This document shows, piece by piece, positions 1 through 8,547 of a stretch of 64,000 nucleotides of DNA (position 1 is the stretch's first letter; each line of letters starts with the position of its first letter). The notes below the pieces were generated by a model, which ran no database searches, was not told the DNA's origin, and saw only the letters and a program-made list of their open reading frames with translations. Both the position numbers and the translations under genes were made by a program. Source of the DNA: Kibdelosporangium aridum. Lineage in GTDB: Bacteria; Actinomycetota; Actinomycetes; Mycobacteriales; Pseudonocardiaceae. The stretch lies in the NCBI RefSeq assembly GCF_900176515.1, contig NZ_FWXV01000012.1:372001-436000 (forward strand), written 5' to 3'.

Positions 1-424
1 GTTCCACACTGACCTGGACGGGCTCGACCAGCGCTTTCGCTCGTGAAGCCGTGTGTCAGCAACATCGTTCGCCGCCACCAGGACTCCTCGGCTGGGCGCA
101 CCATCAGTCGCTTCAAACGTGACGAGCGCGGCGCAACTTGCGGTGGTGAAGGTGCTTCTTTGCTGCCGGGTGGCGGGCCCTCCGCGGGCGATCCTGCGGG
201 ATGGTGTTGATCGCGGCCCAGTAGATCAAGGCCTCGGCTTGCATCACAACGGCAATGGAACCACCGTGGTCCTGCGCTGGACACTGTCTGCACATACATG
301 TTGACGCGTCACGTTCGAGCTTCCGCAACGACTACTACGCACCCGTATGCAGCTACTCAGAACTGCCCAACCGGACGGCAAGCGGGCATATGGCGCGACA
401 GCACAGCGGGACTACGACCTGCGT
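1..424. other. No recognisable gene
   Basis: Short overlapping reading frames exist on both strands but none gives a recognisable protein, a good ribosome binding site or a conserved motif. The stretch lies beyond the stop of the STAS gene and may be the end of a decayed element. Nothing further can be supported. Confidence 0.5.
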
Positions 425-865
425 TTAGGGTCGCTTGCCGGAGTTGAGCGCCTCGTCGATGGAGTGGTACAAGCGCAGCGTGTCGTCGAGGCCGGTGATT
501 TCGATGGGCCTGATCACCGGGCGGTTGCCGTCCACGATGATGCGCAACGGTTCGTGTCGTGCCTCCGCGTGACAGGTCGCATCCAGCAGGGCAGTCAGCC
601 CTGCCGAGTCCAGGAATGTGACCTTGGTGAGGTCGAGGATGCACGGGCTGGCGCTCGTTTGGTCAATGCCGGCGGTCACCGCCGCGCGCAAACTCGGTGC
701 GGTATGCAAGTCGACCTCGCCGGAGACCACGACCACCAGGGTGCCGTCTACAACCCGGTGAGCAATGTCCAGCCAGTCTGCTGGTGGATCGATCTCAGGT
801 GGCTGGCTCACATGTAGGTACGCTACCCGCCCACCGACCGCTCGTGACGTCACCGGCCGCGCCAT
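425..865 (-). CDS. STAS-domain anti-sigma factor antagonist
   Basis: 146-aa cytoplasmic protein with one STAS domain (about residues 35-135). The VSGEVDL entry strand is followed by the phosphorylatable-serine segment LDLTKVTFLDSAGLTALL, typical of SpoIIAA/BldG-type antagonists. Such proteins bind and inactivate an anti-sigma kinase when unphosphorylated. The ATG at 865 was preferred over an upstream start at 943 because it has a GGGAAG-like RBS and removes a low-complexity leader. It lies 31 nt downstream of a HATPase gene on the same strand, its likely partner kinase. The regulated sigma factor is not evident nearby. Confidence 0.85.
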   Translation of the reverse strand: MARPVTSRAVGGRVAYLHVSQPPEIDPPADWLDIAHRVVDGTLVVVVSGEVDLHTAPSLRAAVTAGIDQTSASPCILDLTKVTFLDSAGLTALLDATCHAEARHEPLRIIVDGNRPVIRPIEITGLDDTLRLYHSIDEALNSGKRP

Positions 866-896
866 TTCTTCCCGGCGCGGCGAAGGTGCCCAGCCG

Positions 897-1370
897 TCAG
901 CGGAGGGTGGGCCAGTGCCGGGCTGGCGCCAGATGCGGGGCATGGCCGCTGCTTCCCGGGCGGATCAAAACCAATTCGGCCCACACGGTCTTGTGATGAC
1001 CGTGGTGGCGGACTCCCCACGACGAGGCCAGCCGGTCGACCAGGACCAGACCACGTCCGCCGTGCCGGTCCGGGGTCCGCATCCTCGGCTGCTCCGGCGA
1101 ACCGTCGTCCACCTCGATCCGCAGGCATCGCCCCTGGTCGGCCAGGCTCAGTCGACACACGCGAGGCGCCACGGCATGGCACAGCGCATTGCTGACCAAC
1201 TCGTCGACCACCAGCACTGCGTCATCAACCACGACCCCCGCGTGACCGGTGAGCAGGTCGCGGACCCGGCGCCGGACATCCCTGCTGGTTACCGCGTCCA
1301 GATCACAGCGCACATCGGTCTGGGTCGGGTCGCCGCGCGCCGCACTCCACGGCTGGGTTGACATAGCCAT
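897..1370 (-). CDS. HATPase_c anti-sigma regulatory protein
   Basis: 157-aa RsbW/SpoIIAB-like ATP-binding protein. The N box appears as VVDELVSNALCHA and the G1 box as IEVDDGSP, followed by a glycine-rich stretch GGRGLVLVDRLASSWG, the signature of the short single-domain HATPase_c_2 family. It probably binds a sigma factor or phosphorylates the STAS protein encoded immediately downstream. The start is placed at ATG 1370, with ATG 1364 equally possible; both follow a GGGGG tract. The reading frame continues upstream to 1892, but that part has no homologous character and crosses a pseudogene on the other strand. Confidence 0.82.
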   Translation of the reverse strand: MAMSTQPWSAARGDPTQTDVRCDLDAVTSRDVRRRVRDLLTGHAGVVVDDAVLVVDELVSNALCHAVAPRVCRLSLADQGRCLRIEVDDGSPEQPRMRTPDRHGGRGLVLVDRLASSWGVRHHGHHKTVWAELVLIRPGSSGHAPHLAPARHWPTLR

Positions 1371-1581
1371 CCCCCACTTTCTTGCCGTCCACAGCCGACG
1401 CTGAAAACAGGCACGCGCGGCCTGAGAGGTGGATACCCATGCTGGCGCACGACAAACGCGCGACGCCCGTTCGACCGCGTCACTAACCGAGATCAATCCG
1501 GCCACCGCACGCGCATCGCCGATAGACGTACGGATACGAACGTCCACGACGAGGACCAGCGAGGACGGTTGACTAGGCGCC

Positions 1582-1836
1582 GTGGGCGGACAGCATCGTG
1601 CGGGGTTGCTGCCCGCATTGTCGGCTGGGGCGCTACCAGTGACCGGGTTGGCGGAGTGGCCCCAGGTGGTGTTCAGCCCTACCGCACGCCCGATGCGTGA
1701 ACTCGCCGCTGTGCTGCCGGCAGGTGGTCCCGCGGTGGTCGTGGTGGACCAGTTCGAGGAGACCTTCACGCTGTGCACCGACCCAGCCGAGGCCTGTCCT
1801 ACGCGGAAGCAGCGGAGACCCGCGACTGTCCAATAG
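1582..1836 (+). pseudogene. nSTAND1 ATPase (WD40-type) fragment
   Basis: The 84-codon frame reads like the middle of the NTPase module of large nSTAND/WD40 regulators: RAGLLPALSAGALP, then a WPQVVFSPTA segment, then a Walker B motif VVVVDQFEETFTLC. The Walker A loop that should precede RAGLLPAL is absent and no WD40 repeats follow, so this is a remnant of a protein normally over 1000 aa. It lies in a gap of about 550 bases (1371-1924) that holds nothing else recognisable. Other WD40-like scraps occur near 33.0 and 37.7 kb. Confidence 0.7.
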
Positions 1837-1924
1837 GGACGCCCTGATGCCGCGTCGCCAACATCCGCAACGACCTCATCACGACCATGCATGAATCGGA
1901 ACGCCCCGCCGCACCGCGATGTGA

Positions 1925-2671
1925 CTACACCTGCGAGTCCGCCAGCAACTTCAACGCCAGCTTCTGCAACTCCGGCCCCGCCTTGCTCGGACTCCCCGTG
2001 TCGAACGGAGGCTGAGGGTCGTACTCCACCGCCAGTTGCAACGCCTTCGCCGTCTGCTCACCGGCCATCAACGACGCCAAGTACAACGCCATGTCCTGCC
2101 CGGCAGACACCCCGGCGGATGTGATGATTTTCCCGTCCCGGACGTACCGCTCGGCGACATAGGTGGCACCGAGAGTCTCCAGGTAATCTTTGCCAGACCA
2201 GTACGTCGTGGCCCGCTTGCCCACCAACAACCCGGCCTTGCCCAGAATCATCGACCCCGTGCAGACCGAGGTCGTCCACTGTGTACGCCGATGCATCCGG
2301 CGGATCCAGTCCAGAACGGCAGGCTGCTCGAACACCGCCAGCACAGCCTTCTCACTGCCACCAGGCACAATCAGCACATCCAGATCACGCACGTCCACCA
2401 TCGCTCGCTCCGCCAACAGCGCGACATCCCCGGTGTCGGTCCGCACCGGGCCGGTTCGCTCGGCGATCATCGTCACCGACGCGCCCGGCAATCGCGAAAG
2501 AATCTCTGCTGGCCCAGTCGGATCAAGCAGACTGAACCTGTCGTACAACAGGATCCCGATCCGCGGCCCAGACGCGCTGTGTGCCGACGCAGGTGCCCCG
2601 AACCCAGCGACACCTGCGCCGACTGCTCCGGCAGCAGCAGCGCGTAACACTGTTCGACGACTGCTTTCCAT
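1925..2671 (-). CDS. Secreted DJ-1/PfpI family protein
   Basis: 248 aa. A twin-arginine-like leader (ESSRRTVLRAAAAGAVG, residues 2-18) precedes a DJ-1/PfpI glutamine-amidotransferase-like fold: ILLYDRFSLLDPTGPAEIL, LIVPGG, and the nucleophile elbow TSVCTGSMILG with the expected cysteine. The family includes isonitrile hydratases and cyclohexyl-isocyanide hydratases, and N-terminal domains of AraC regulators; no HTH domain is present, so an enzymatic role is likelier. The start at 2671 has a GGAGGG RBS. It ends the block just downstream of the metal importer ATPase, on the same strand, and co-transcription is possible. Isonitrile hydrolysis is only a family-based suggestion. Confidence 0.8.
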   Translation of the reverse strand: MESSRRTVLRAAAAGAVGAGVAGFGAPASAHSASGPRIGILLYDRFSLLDPTGPAEILSRLPGASVTMIAERTGPVRTDTGDVALLAERAMVDVRDLDVLIVPGGSEKAVLAVFEQPAVLDWIRRMHRRTQWTTSVCTGSMILGKAGLLVGKRATTYWSGKDYLETLGATYVAERYVRDGKIITSAGVSAGQDMALYLASLMAGEQTAKALQLAVEYDPQPPFDTGSPSKAGPELQKLALKLLADSQV

Positions 2672-2766
2672 TGGCAACCCTCCCAGTACGAAGCCAAGCC
2701 GCACAGATAGTCGACCGACCTACGCGGAAAGTTCCCATGCTGCCAAGATCTCCGGGAAAATCCCGG

Positions 2767-3549
2767 TCACCTCGCTTCTTGGAGATTCGGTGTGCCGTGG
2801 TAGGTGATGGCGAGGTTGCCGAGGTCATCCCGGCCGATCGTGGCGTCGATCTCGTACACCTCCCGCAGCCGATCCCGGGTCAGCACTTCGGCTGGTGGGC
2901 CGTCGGCGACGAGTTCTCCTTTGCTGAGCAGGACGAGCCGATCACAGTAACGGGCGGCCAACGCGAGGTCATGCAGGGCGACCAGCACGGTCTGGTCGGT
3001 ACTCGCAAGCAGTTCCATGAGCTCGAACTGGTGGCGGATGTCGAGATGGTTGGTCGGTTCGTCGAGCAGGATGGCCCACGGTCGCTGCGCGAACGCCCGG
3101 GCGATGTGGGCTCGTTGCCGTTCTCCGCCCGAGAGGGTGTTCCAATGCCGGTCGCGCAGGCTTGCCAGGTCGAGGTGATCGAGTGCGGCGTCGATGATGG
3201 TGTGGTCGGCCGGGCTGAGACCACGCCACCGGTCGCGAAACGGGGTCCGGCCCAGTGAGACGACGTCGACGACCCGGAGATCGCTGTCACTTTCACTGGC
3301 CTGCTCGACAAACGCGAGGTGCTGGGCGATGCGACGGGTGTGCCAGCCGGTGATGTCCTCGCCGTTGTAACAGACCGCGCCGGCCGTCGGGGCGCGTAAC
3401 CCGGCGAGACACCGCAGCAGCGAGGATTTCCCGGAACCGTTGGGCCCGATCAGCCCCACGGTCTGGCCGGAGCCGATCTCGACGGTGATGCCGCGGATGA
3501 TCGTCCGGCCGTTCGCACCCCAGCTCAGGTTCTCGGCAGCGATCTTCAC
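2767..3549 (-). CDS. ABC transporter ATPase, FecE/FepC type (system 1)
   Basis: 260-aa nucleotide-binding subunit of a metallophore importer. Walker A is GPNGSGKSS (about residues 34-42), the signature is LSGGERQRAHIARA and Walker B is ILLDEPTNHLD, followed by the H-loop LVALHDL. Length and motifs match the FecE/FepC/BtuD group. Its ATG overlaps the permease stop by 4 nt (ATGA), so it is translationally coupled as the last gene of the SBP-permease-ATPase operon starting at 5655. It powers uptake of a metal-chelator complex; the metal cannot be read from this subunit. Confidence 0.93.
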   Translation of the reverse strand: MKIAAENLSWGANGRTIIRGITVEIGSGQTVGLIGPNGSGKSSLLRCLAGLRAPTAGAVCYNGEDITGWHTRRIAQHLAFVEQASESDSDLRVVDVVSLGRTPFRDRWRGLSPADHTIIDAALDHLDLASLRDRHWNTLSGGERQRAHIARAFAQRPWAILLDEPTNHLDIRHQFELMELLASTDQTVLVALHDLALAARYCDRLVLLSKGELVADGPPAEVLTRDRLREVYEIDATIGRDDLGNLAITYHGTPNLQEAR

Positions 3550-4658
3550 AACTCACCTCGGCGACGCAGCACGAGCAGGAACAACGGCACGCCAACCAAA
3601 GCGGTGAACACTCCGACCGGAACGTCCCGTGGGGCGAACGCGACCCGGGACAGCGCGTCTGTCCACACGAGAAAGATCGCACCCGCGAGCGCGCTCAACG
3701 GCAAGAGCGTCCGGTGCAGCGGGCCGGCGATGAACCGTATGCCGTGCGGCACGATCAGGCCAACGAACGCGATCGCACCCACGGACGCCACCACCACGGA
3801 CGTCAGCACCGCGGTCACCACAAGGAGTATGAGCCTGGTCCTTCGCACGTTGATCCCCAGTGAGGCGGCAGTGTCCGTACCGAAGGCGAACCCGTCCAGC
3901 GCGGTCGAGTACAGCCACAAAACCACCAAAGCCAGTGCGCTGACGACAGCGGTCACGATGAAGGAGTCCCATCGGGACGGTGCCATCGAGCCGAGCAGCC
4001 AGTGCATGATCGCCCGGGTGGTGTCGGCATCGCTGGAAGCCATCAGGATCAGGTATGTGATCGCGTGGAACAGCAGGCCGATCACGATGCCGGTGAGCAC
4101 CACCCGAACCGAACCGAGTCCTCGTCGGCCAAGCAACGCCAGCAGCAGACCGAATGACCCGAGCGCACCTACCAACGCGCCCGCGGACACGCTGATCGCT
4201 CCCCCGCCAACGGCCAGCACCACAACGATCACTGCTCCGGTGGATGCGCCGTGCGAAACGCCAAGCAGGTACGGCTCGGCGAGTGCGTTGCGGGTCACCG
4301 ACTGCAGCACAGCGCCACTGATCGCCAGCGCCGCACCCACCACAGCTGCCATCAGCACACGCGGGATGCGCAACTCCCATACCAAGGAGTCGAGCAGTCG
4401 CGGCAGCGGCTCGACGTCCAGTCCAATGTGACCGCCGAAAACCCGGGCCAGCTCGTCGAAACCGATGTCACCGCTGCCGATCACCATCGCAGCGGCAAGC
4501 GACAGGAACAACGCCACCACACCGAATACGAATAGCAACGGTAGCGGCACCACCGAACCGCGCCGTGTCTCCGGTCGCGCGGACGGCGGCGTTGGAGCGG
4601 CCTGTGTGGCGGGATGGAGTACGGCGGGCAGGCGGTCTTTTGTCGTGCTATTTGGCAT
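3546..4658 (-). CDS. FecCD-family ABC permease (system 1)
   Basis: 370-aa integral membrane protein with about nine to ten hydrophobic segments and FecCD hallmarks (LRIPRVLMAAVVGAALAISG; later IAFVGLIVPHGIRFIAG). Both permease half-sites would be formed by a homodimer, as in BtuC, since only one permease gene is present in this set. The first 40 residues are a Pro/Thr-rich cytoplasmic extension. Its start overlaps the end of the upstream SBP gene by 11 nt and its stop overlaps the ATPase start by 4 nt, indicating one operon. Confidence 0.92.
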   Translation of the reverse strand: MPNSTTKDRLPAVLHPATQAAPTPPSARPETRRGSVVPLPLLFVFGVVALFLSLAAAMVIGSGDIGFDELARVFGGHIGLDVEPLPRLLDSLVWELRIPRVLMAAVVGAALAISGAVLQSVTRNALAEPYLLGVSHGASTGAVIVVVLAVGGGAISVSAGALVGALGSFGLLLALLGRRGLGSVRVVLTGIVIGLLFHAITYLILMASSDADTTRAIMHWLLGSMAPSRWDSFIVTAVVSALALVVLWLYSTALDGFAFGTDTAASLGINVRRTRLILLVVTAVLTSVVVASVGAIAFVGLIVPHGIRFIAGPLHRTLLPLSALAGAIFLVWTDALSRVAFAPRDVPVGVFTALVGVPLFLLVLRRRGEL

Positions 4659-5655
4659 AGCCGAGCTCGCGCATGCCCTTGGCGACCAGGTCGAGGGTGT
4701 TGACCGAGCGCACCGACGGGTCCATCTCGATGCCGGGGACCTTGATGATCTTGTTCTCGCGCACGGCTTTGAGCTGTGACATCACCGGATGTGCCTGCAT
4801 CATCGTGATCTTTTCCGCGGCGCTGTCACCGGGGGCGCCGCGCTCGGACAGGTCGCCGACCACGATGACGTCCGGGTTGCGTTCGGCGATCCGCTCCCAT
4901 GACACCTCCGGCCAGTCCTCGGCCACGTCGTCGAACGCGTTGTTCCCGCCGACCAAGCGGCTCATCTCGGTAGGCAGACCGGTACCGCCAGCCACATATG
5001 GCACGCCGTTGAACGTCGAATACAGCCAGAGCACGGTCGGTTTGCCGGACACCTTCTTGCCTGTCTCAGCCGCGGCTGTGACGGCTGCCCGCTGCTTGTC
5101 GATCAGCGCGGTGACCCGGTCCTCGACCCGGAAGATCTGACCAAAGGCCTTGTAGTCGGAGAACAACAGGTCGAACGGCGTCGTGCCGGGTGCGTTGTTC
5201 TCCGGGCACTCCACCGCGCTGACGAACGTCGGCAGCCCCAGTTTGGCCAGCTCCTCGCGGGTGCCGACTCGGTCGGCGACGTACTGGGCCTTGAACGAGG
5301 CGACGACGAAGTCCGGGGTCGCGGCGCGCAACTGTTCCCCGGTGAGCAGCTTGGGGCTCAGCACCTGCACTTTCGCGTAGTCGGCCTGGTATTCGGGCGC
5401 GACCTTGGTCTTCAGATTCGCCGTGCCCGCCAGGCGGTCGGCGAGCCCGAGCGCAAGCATCGTCTCCGTGGAGGACTGGTCCAAAGTGACTACACGCTGC
5501 GGCGCGGCGGGAAACGACAGCTGCTGACCGCAACTGGTCACCGTGACGGCCGCCGCTCCCGGGTCACTGGACGGCGCAGTCGGCTGCGCGCAGCCGGTGA
5601 TCCCGAGAAGACTCACCACCACTCCGGTCAGACCGGCCAGTAAGCGTGGCGCCAT
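4648..5655 (-). CDS. Metallophore-binding lipoprotein (system 1 SBP)
   Basis: 335 aa. A signal peptide ends in lipobox LGITGC (Cys about 22), so the protein is lipid-anchored outside the membrane. The body is a type-III (FepB/BtuF-like) fold: RVVTLDQSSTETMLALGLADRLAG at the start, a DFVVAS strand, and a C-lobe beginning at VLWLYS. The ATG at 5655 is chosen because it has a strong GGAGG RBS; the frame stays open for 129 codons upstream but that part has no signal peptide. It is the first gene of an operon and is divergent from the MFS exporter at 5797 across a palindromic control region. Confidence 0.92.
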   Translation of the reverse strand: MAPRLLAGLTGVVVSLLGITGCAQPTAPSSDPGAAAVTVTSCGQQLSFPAAPQRVVTLDQSSTETMLALGLADRLAGTANLKTKVAPEYQADYAKVQVLSPKLLTGEQLRAATPDFVVASFKAQYVADRVGTREELAKLGLPTFVSAVECPENNAPGTTPFDLLFSDYKAFGQIFRVEDRVTALIDKQRAAVTAAAETGKKVSGKPTVLWLYSTFNGVPYVAGGTGLPTEMSRLVGGNNAFDDVAEDWPEVSWERIAERNPDVIVVGDLSERGAPGDSAAEKITMMQAHPVMSQLKAVRENKIIKVPGIEMDPSVRSVNTLDLVAKGMRELGYAK

Positions 5656-5705
5656 CGACAACCTCCAGTCAGGGACACCCGATCGAGCGACCAGCAAGAG
5701 TGTAG

Positions 5706-5720
5706 TGATAATCAGTTTCA
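5706..5720. promoter_or_regulatory. Zur-box-like palindrome between divergent SBP and MFS genes
   Basis: TGATAATCAGTTTCA matches 13 of 15 positions of the TGAAAATCATTTTCA-type box bound by the zinc repressor Zur in actinobacteria. It is nested in a perfect 6-bp inverted repeat, TAGTGA at 5703-5708 and TCACTA at 5718-5723. The site lies 51 bp upstream of the SBP start and 77 bp upstream of the MFS start, so one site could repress both directions. Fur-like iron boxes are also AT-rich, so iron is not excluded. Confidence 0.6.
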
Positions 5721-5796
5721 CTAGCGAGATCGGTCCTATCGCATTGAACTGGCATTTGCGAAACTGACGCAAGAGCTGCGGATACAGGGGGCATGG

Positions 5797-7035
5797 GTGA
5801 CTGCACCGCCGGAAACGACCGAAGTCAGGGACTCTCGGTCGATCCTTCGCGAACCGAGTTTCGTGCGGCTGTGGATCGGCACCACGGCGTCCGGCCTGGC
5901 GACATGGGCGTTGCCGTTCGTGCTCGGCCTGGCGGTATTGGAACGCGAACTGAGCGCGGTGGGCCTGGGTGTTGTCCTGGCCACACGTACCGCCGGATTC
6001 CTGCTCGCGGTGCCGGTCGCCGGTGTGCTGGCCGACCGGCACTCCCGTCGCAGTGTCGTGTTGTGGTCCGGACTGGCGGCCGCAGCAGCCGCGCCGGTCA
6101 TCGCGCTCGGTCTCGCGGTGTCGTCGCTACCACTGATGGCTGTCGCCGCCGCCTTGGCCGGTGCGGGTCAAGGAGCGTGCCGACCCGCGTTCCAAGCGCT
6201 TGTCGCCGAGGTGGTCGACGGCGAACGGCGCCAGCAGGCCAATGCCGCGATGTCGCTGGCCGTACGAGTCATCACACTGACCGCACCCGCGCTGACCGCA
6301 CTCCTGGCGACCGTGCTCAACACCGACGCGCTGCTGATCGGCATCGGCCTGACCTGGCTGTGCGCCGCGCTGATCCCACCCAAGGGCCGGTACACACCCG
6401 CCGCCACCGGACCGAAAGTCCCCTTCGTCCGCCAGTTCACCGAAGGCCTGCAGGAAGCCAAACGCCATCCCTGGTTCCTCGCCGGACTGGGCGCACTCAC
6501 CGCGGTGATCGCCACCGGCTACTCCGCGACCGGTGTCGCGCTGCCCCTGCTCAGCCGGGACAAGTACGACACCGAGGTTGTCCTCGCCGCGTCGCTGACC
6601 GCGTACACCGTGGGCGCTCTGGTCGGCGCGCTGCTGATCGCCCGCTGGCGCCCCCGTGCCCAGGGCTGGACCGCGCTCGCCGCACTCGCCTGTTATGGCT
6701 TCGCACCTCTCAGCTTGTTGCTGCCCGTGCACCCAGCCGTCGTGGTCGCCGCCTATGCCGTGGCAGGCCTGGGTATCGAACTGTTCAACGTGCCGTGGTT
6801 CACCGCCACGCAGCGCGAAGTCGAGCCGAGCAAGCTAGCCCGAGTGTCCTCTTTGGACTTCCTGTTCTCGTACGGCCTCGCGCCCGTCGGGCTCGCCCTC
6901 ATCGCTCCCGCCATCGACGCGTTCGGCGTCACGGCCGTGCTCGGCGCCTGCGCTGCGGTGTGCTTCCTCGCCCCCGCGGCCGCCGCGCTCGTTCCCAGCA
7001 CCAGGAACTTCTCCCGGACCCGGTCAAAACCATGA
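5797..7035 (+). CDS. MFS transporter, EntS-like metallophore exporter
   Basis: 412-aa major facilitator with about 12 membrane segments; it resembles the EntS/MefA-type (MFS_3) exporters that release siderophores. The motif-A-like loop is LADRHSRRSVVLW. Start is GTG 5797. Its stop overlaps the ATG of the oxygenase gene (ATGA), so the two are translationally coupled. It is paralogous to the MFS gene at 9264-10502: both have the LDFLFSYGLAP / FDFMVSHGVAP segment in the C-terminal half. Being divergent from a binding-protein operon, it most likely exports the chelator before it is re-imported. Direction of transport is inferred. Confidence 0.87.
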   Translation: MTAPPETTEVRDSRSILREPSFVRLWIGTTASGLATWALPFVLGLAVLERELSAVGLGVVLATRTAGFLLAVPVAGVLADRHSRRSVVLWSGLAAAAAAPVIALGLAVSSLPLMAVAAALAGAGQGACRPAFQALVAEVVDGERRQQANAAMSLAVRVITLTAPALTALLATVLNTDALLIGIGLTWLCAALIPPKGRYTPAATGPKVPFVRQFTEGLQEAKRHPWFLAGLGALTAVIATGYSATGVALPLLSRDKYDTEVVLAASLTAYTVGALVGALLIARWRPRAQGWTALAALACYGFAPLSLLLPVHPAVVVAAYAVAGLGIELFNVPWFTATQREVEPSKLARVSSLDFLFSYGLAPVGLALIAPAIDAFGVTAVLGACAAVCFLAPAAAALVPSTRNFSRTRSKP

Positions 7036-7784
7036 ACAGCAACGAAATCAGCGTCCTGCCAACCCGTGTCGACGCGACCGACTCCGACAAGGCCAGGCGA
7101 GCGCTCGCCGAGAACGGGGCGGTGATCCTCACTGGCCTGCCGACCGCACCGGACGCACTCGTGATCGCCGCCGCACATCTGTACGGACAGCACATCCGGC
7201 AGATCTTCCCGATACGGGAACGAAAGTCCCATGACGGCAACGCGGTTCACTTGCACGCCGACAGCTTCGACCAGGTCGTGGACATCGGCGGTGTTGCCAC
7301 CCGGCGGCGTGATCCCGACGAGGACGCGGTGCTCATCCAGTGCGTGGATCCGCCACGGTCCGGCGGCGACTCCTTCCTGGCCGACGCCTACCGCTTCGTC
7401 GACACCTGCGCCGATCCCGATCTCGTTGACTTCCTCACCGGAACAGACGTCGACCTCTACGGTGCATGGGCCGGGTTGCGCGGCCTACCTGCCACGCCGC
7501 GCGTCGCCCGGCACGTCGAGTACACCCGCACCGGCCGTCGCATCCTGCGCCGCACCGAGGGCGCTGTCCCCCTCCACCGTGATCCGGACACCGAGCGGAT
7601 CCACTTGCGGCTCAAGCATTTCGAGCACACTGTGCGTCAGCTCGAACGAGAGCTCATCCGGTTCACGATGGCCGAAGGCGACATCCTCGCGCTCGACAAC
7701 TACCGCTGCTGGCACGGACGCGACGCGCACACCGGTGATCGCATGGTGCGTATTCTCACCCTGCTGACGGCTGCGGCTCGCTGA
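7032..7784 (+). CDS. TauD/TfdA-family Fe(II)/2-oxoglutarate oxygenase
   Basis: 250 aa. The iron-binding triad is visible as H75-x-D77 (HLHADSFD) and a distal H228 (NYRCWHGRD), with R239 downstream placed to bind 2-oxoglutarate. The fold resembles the SyrP/clavaminate-synthase-like group that hydroxylates amino-acid or peptidyl substrates. ATG 7032 overlaps the MFS stop by 4 nt. The 3' end overlaps the convergent ATPase gene by 29 nt. In this setting the likely role is hydroxylation or oxidative tailoring of the metallophore, for example to create an O-ligand; the substrate is not deducible. Confidence 0.87.
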   Translation: MNSNEISVLPTRVDATDSDKARRALAENGAVILTGLPTAPDALVIAAAHLYGQHIRQIFPIRERKSHDGNAVHLHADSFDQVVDIGGVATRRRDPDEDAVLIQCVDPPRSGGDSFLADAYRFVDTCADPDLVDFLTGTDVDLYGAWAGLRGLPATPRVARHVEYTRTGRRILRRTEGAVPLHRDPDTERIHLRLKHFEHTVRQLERELIRFTMAEGDILALDNYRCWHGRDAHTGDRMVRILTLLTAAAR

Positions 7785-8544
7785 GGAAGACCTGCGGCCG
7801 GAACACCAACTGCATGCAGTCCTCGTCGTCCAGGACACGAACCGACACTCGGTACACGGGTTCGAGCACCTCGCGCGTGAGCACGTCGGCTGTGGGCCCG
7901 GCCTTGGCCACGCTGCCACGGTCGAGCAGGACCAAGTGGTCGCAGTAGCGGGCGGCCAGGTTGAGGTCGTGCAGGACCACGACAGTAGTGATGCCCAGGG
8001 CCCGCACGAGGTGCAGGACTTCGTGCTGGTAGTGGATGTCCAGGTGATTGGTCGGTTCATCGAGCAGCAGGTGGTCGGCCTGCTGGGCGATCGCGCGGGC
8101 GATTAGCGTGCGTTGCTTCTCGCCTCCGGACAGCGTGGTGAAGTCGCGGTCCGCCAGTTCACGCATCCCGACTCGGTGCAGCGCCGCGGCCGCGAGCCGG
8201 TAGTCCTCGGCGGTGTAGGCCTGCAGAGCCGAACGGTGTGGTGCGCGTCCAAGCAGCACCATGTCGGCAACGGTGACCGGTAGTTCAGGCGGGGTTTCCT
8301 GGGCCACGACGGCGATCCGCCGAGGCAGTTCGCGACTGGCAAGCGAGGTGACCGGCTGGTCGTCGATCAGCACAGTGCCGCCGCGGGGGGTGAGCGCGGA
8401 GTACAGGATGCGCAGCAGTGTGGTCTTTCCGCTGCCGTTCGGGCCGATGAGCCCGACGACGCGGCCGGAGTCGGCATTCAGTCCGACTCCGGCGAGCACG
8501 GGGGTTCCGTTGTAGGCGAACGTCACGTCCGCTGCGCTGATCAC
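7756..8544 (-). CDS. ABC transporter ATPase, FecE/FepC type (system 2)
   Basis: 262-aa ATPase with Walker A GPNGSGKTTLL, signature LSGGEKQRTLIARA, Walker B LLLDEPTNHLD and H-loop VVVLHDLNLAA. It is the last gene of the ten-gene operon running from 17015, starting 3 nt after the methyltransferase stop. Its cognate permease (11467-12549) and SBP (13345-14340) lie upstream in the same operon but are separated by biosynthetic genes, an interleaving that argues for a dedicated uptake system for the product. It is distinct from the ATPase at 2767. Confidence 0.92.
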   Translation of the reverse strand: MISAADVTFAYNGTPVLAGVGLNADSGRVVGLIGPNGSGKTTLLRILYSALTPRGGTVLIDDQPVTSLASRELPRRIAVVAQETPPELPVTVADMVLLGRAPHRSALQAYTAEDYRLAAAALHRVGMRELADRDFTTLSGGEKQRTLIARAIAQQADHLLLDEPTNHLDIHYQHEVLHLVRALGITTVVVLHDLNLAARYCDHLVLLDRGSVAKAGPTADVLTREVLEPVYRVSVRVLDDEDCMQLVFRPQVFLSEPQPSAG

Positions 8545-8547
8545 GTC

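Noticed and set aside
897..1892. 331-aa version of the HATPase protein starting at 1892
   Set aside because: The first 174 codons are antisense to the nSTAND fragment and lack protein character; the HATPase domain begins near ATG 1370.
5793..7031. Long plus-strand frame overlapping the MFS gene
   Set aside because: It is Arg/Gly-rich shadow coding in the +1 frame of the MFS gene; only the part after 7032 is real (the TauD-like oxygenase).
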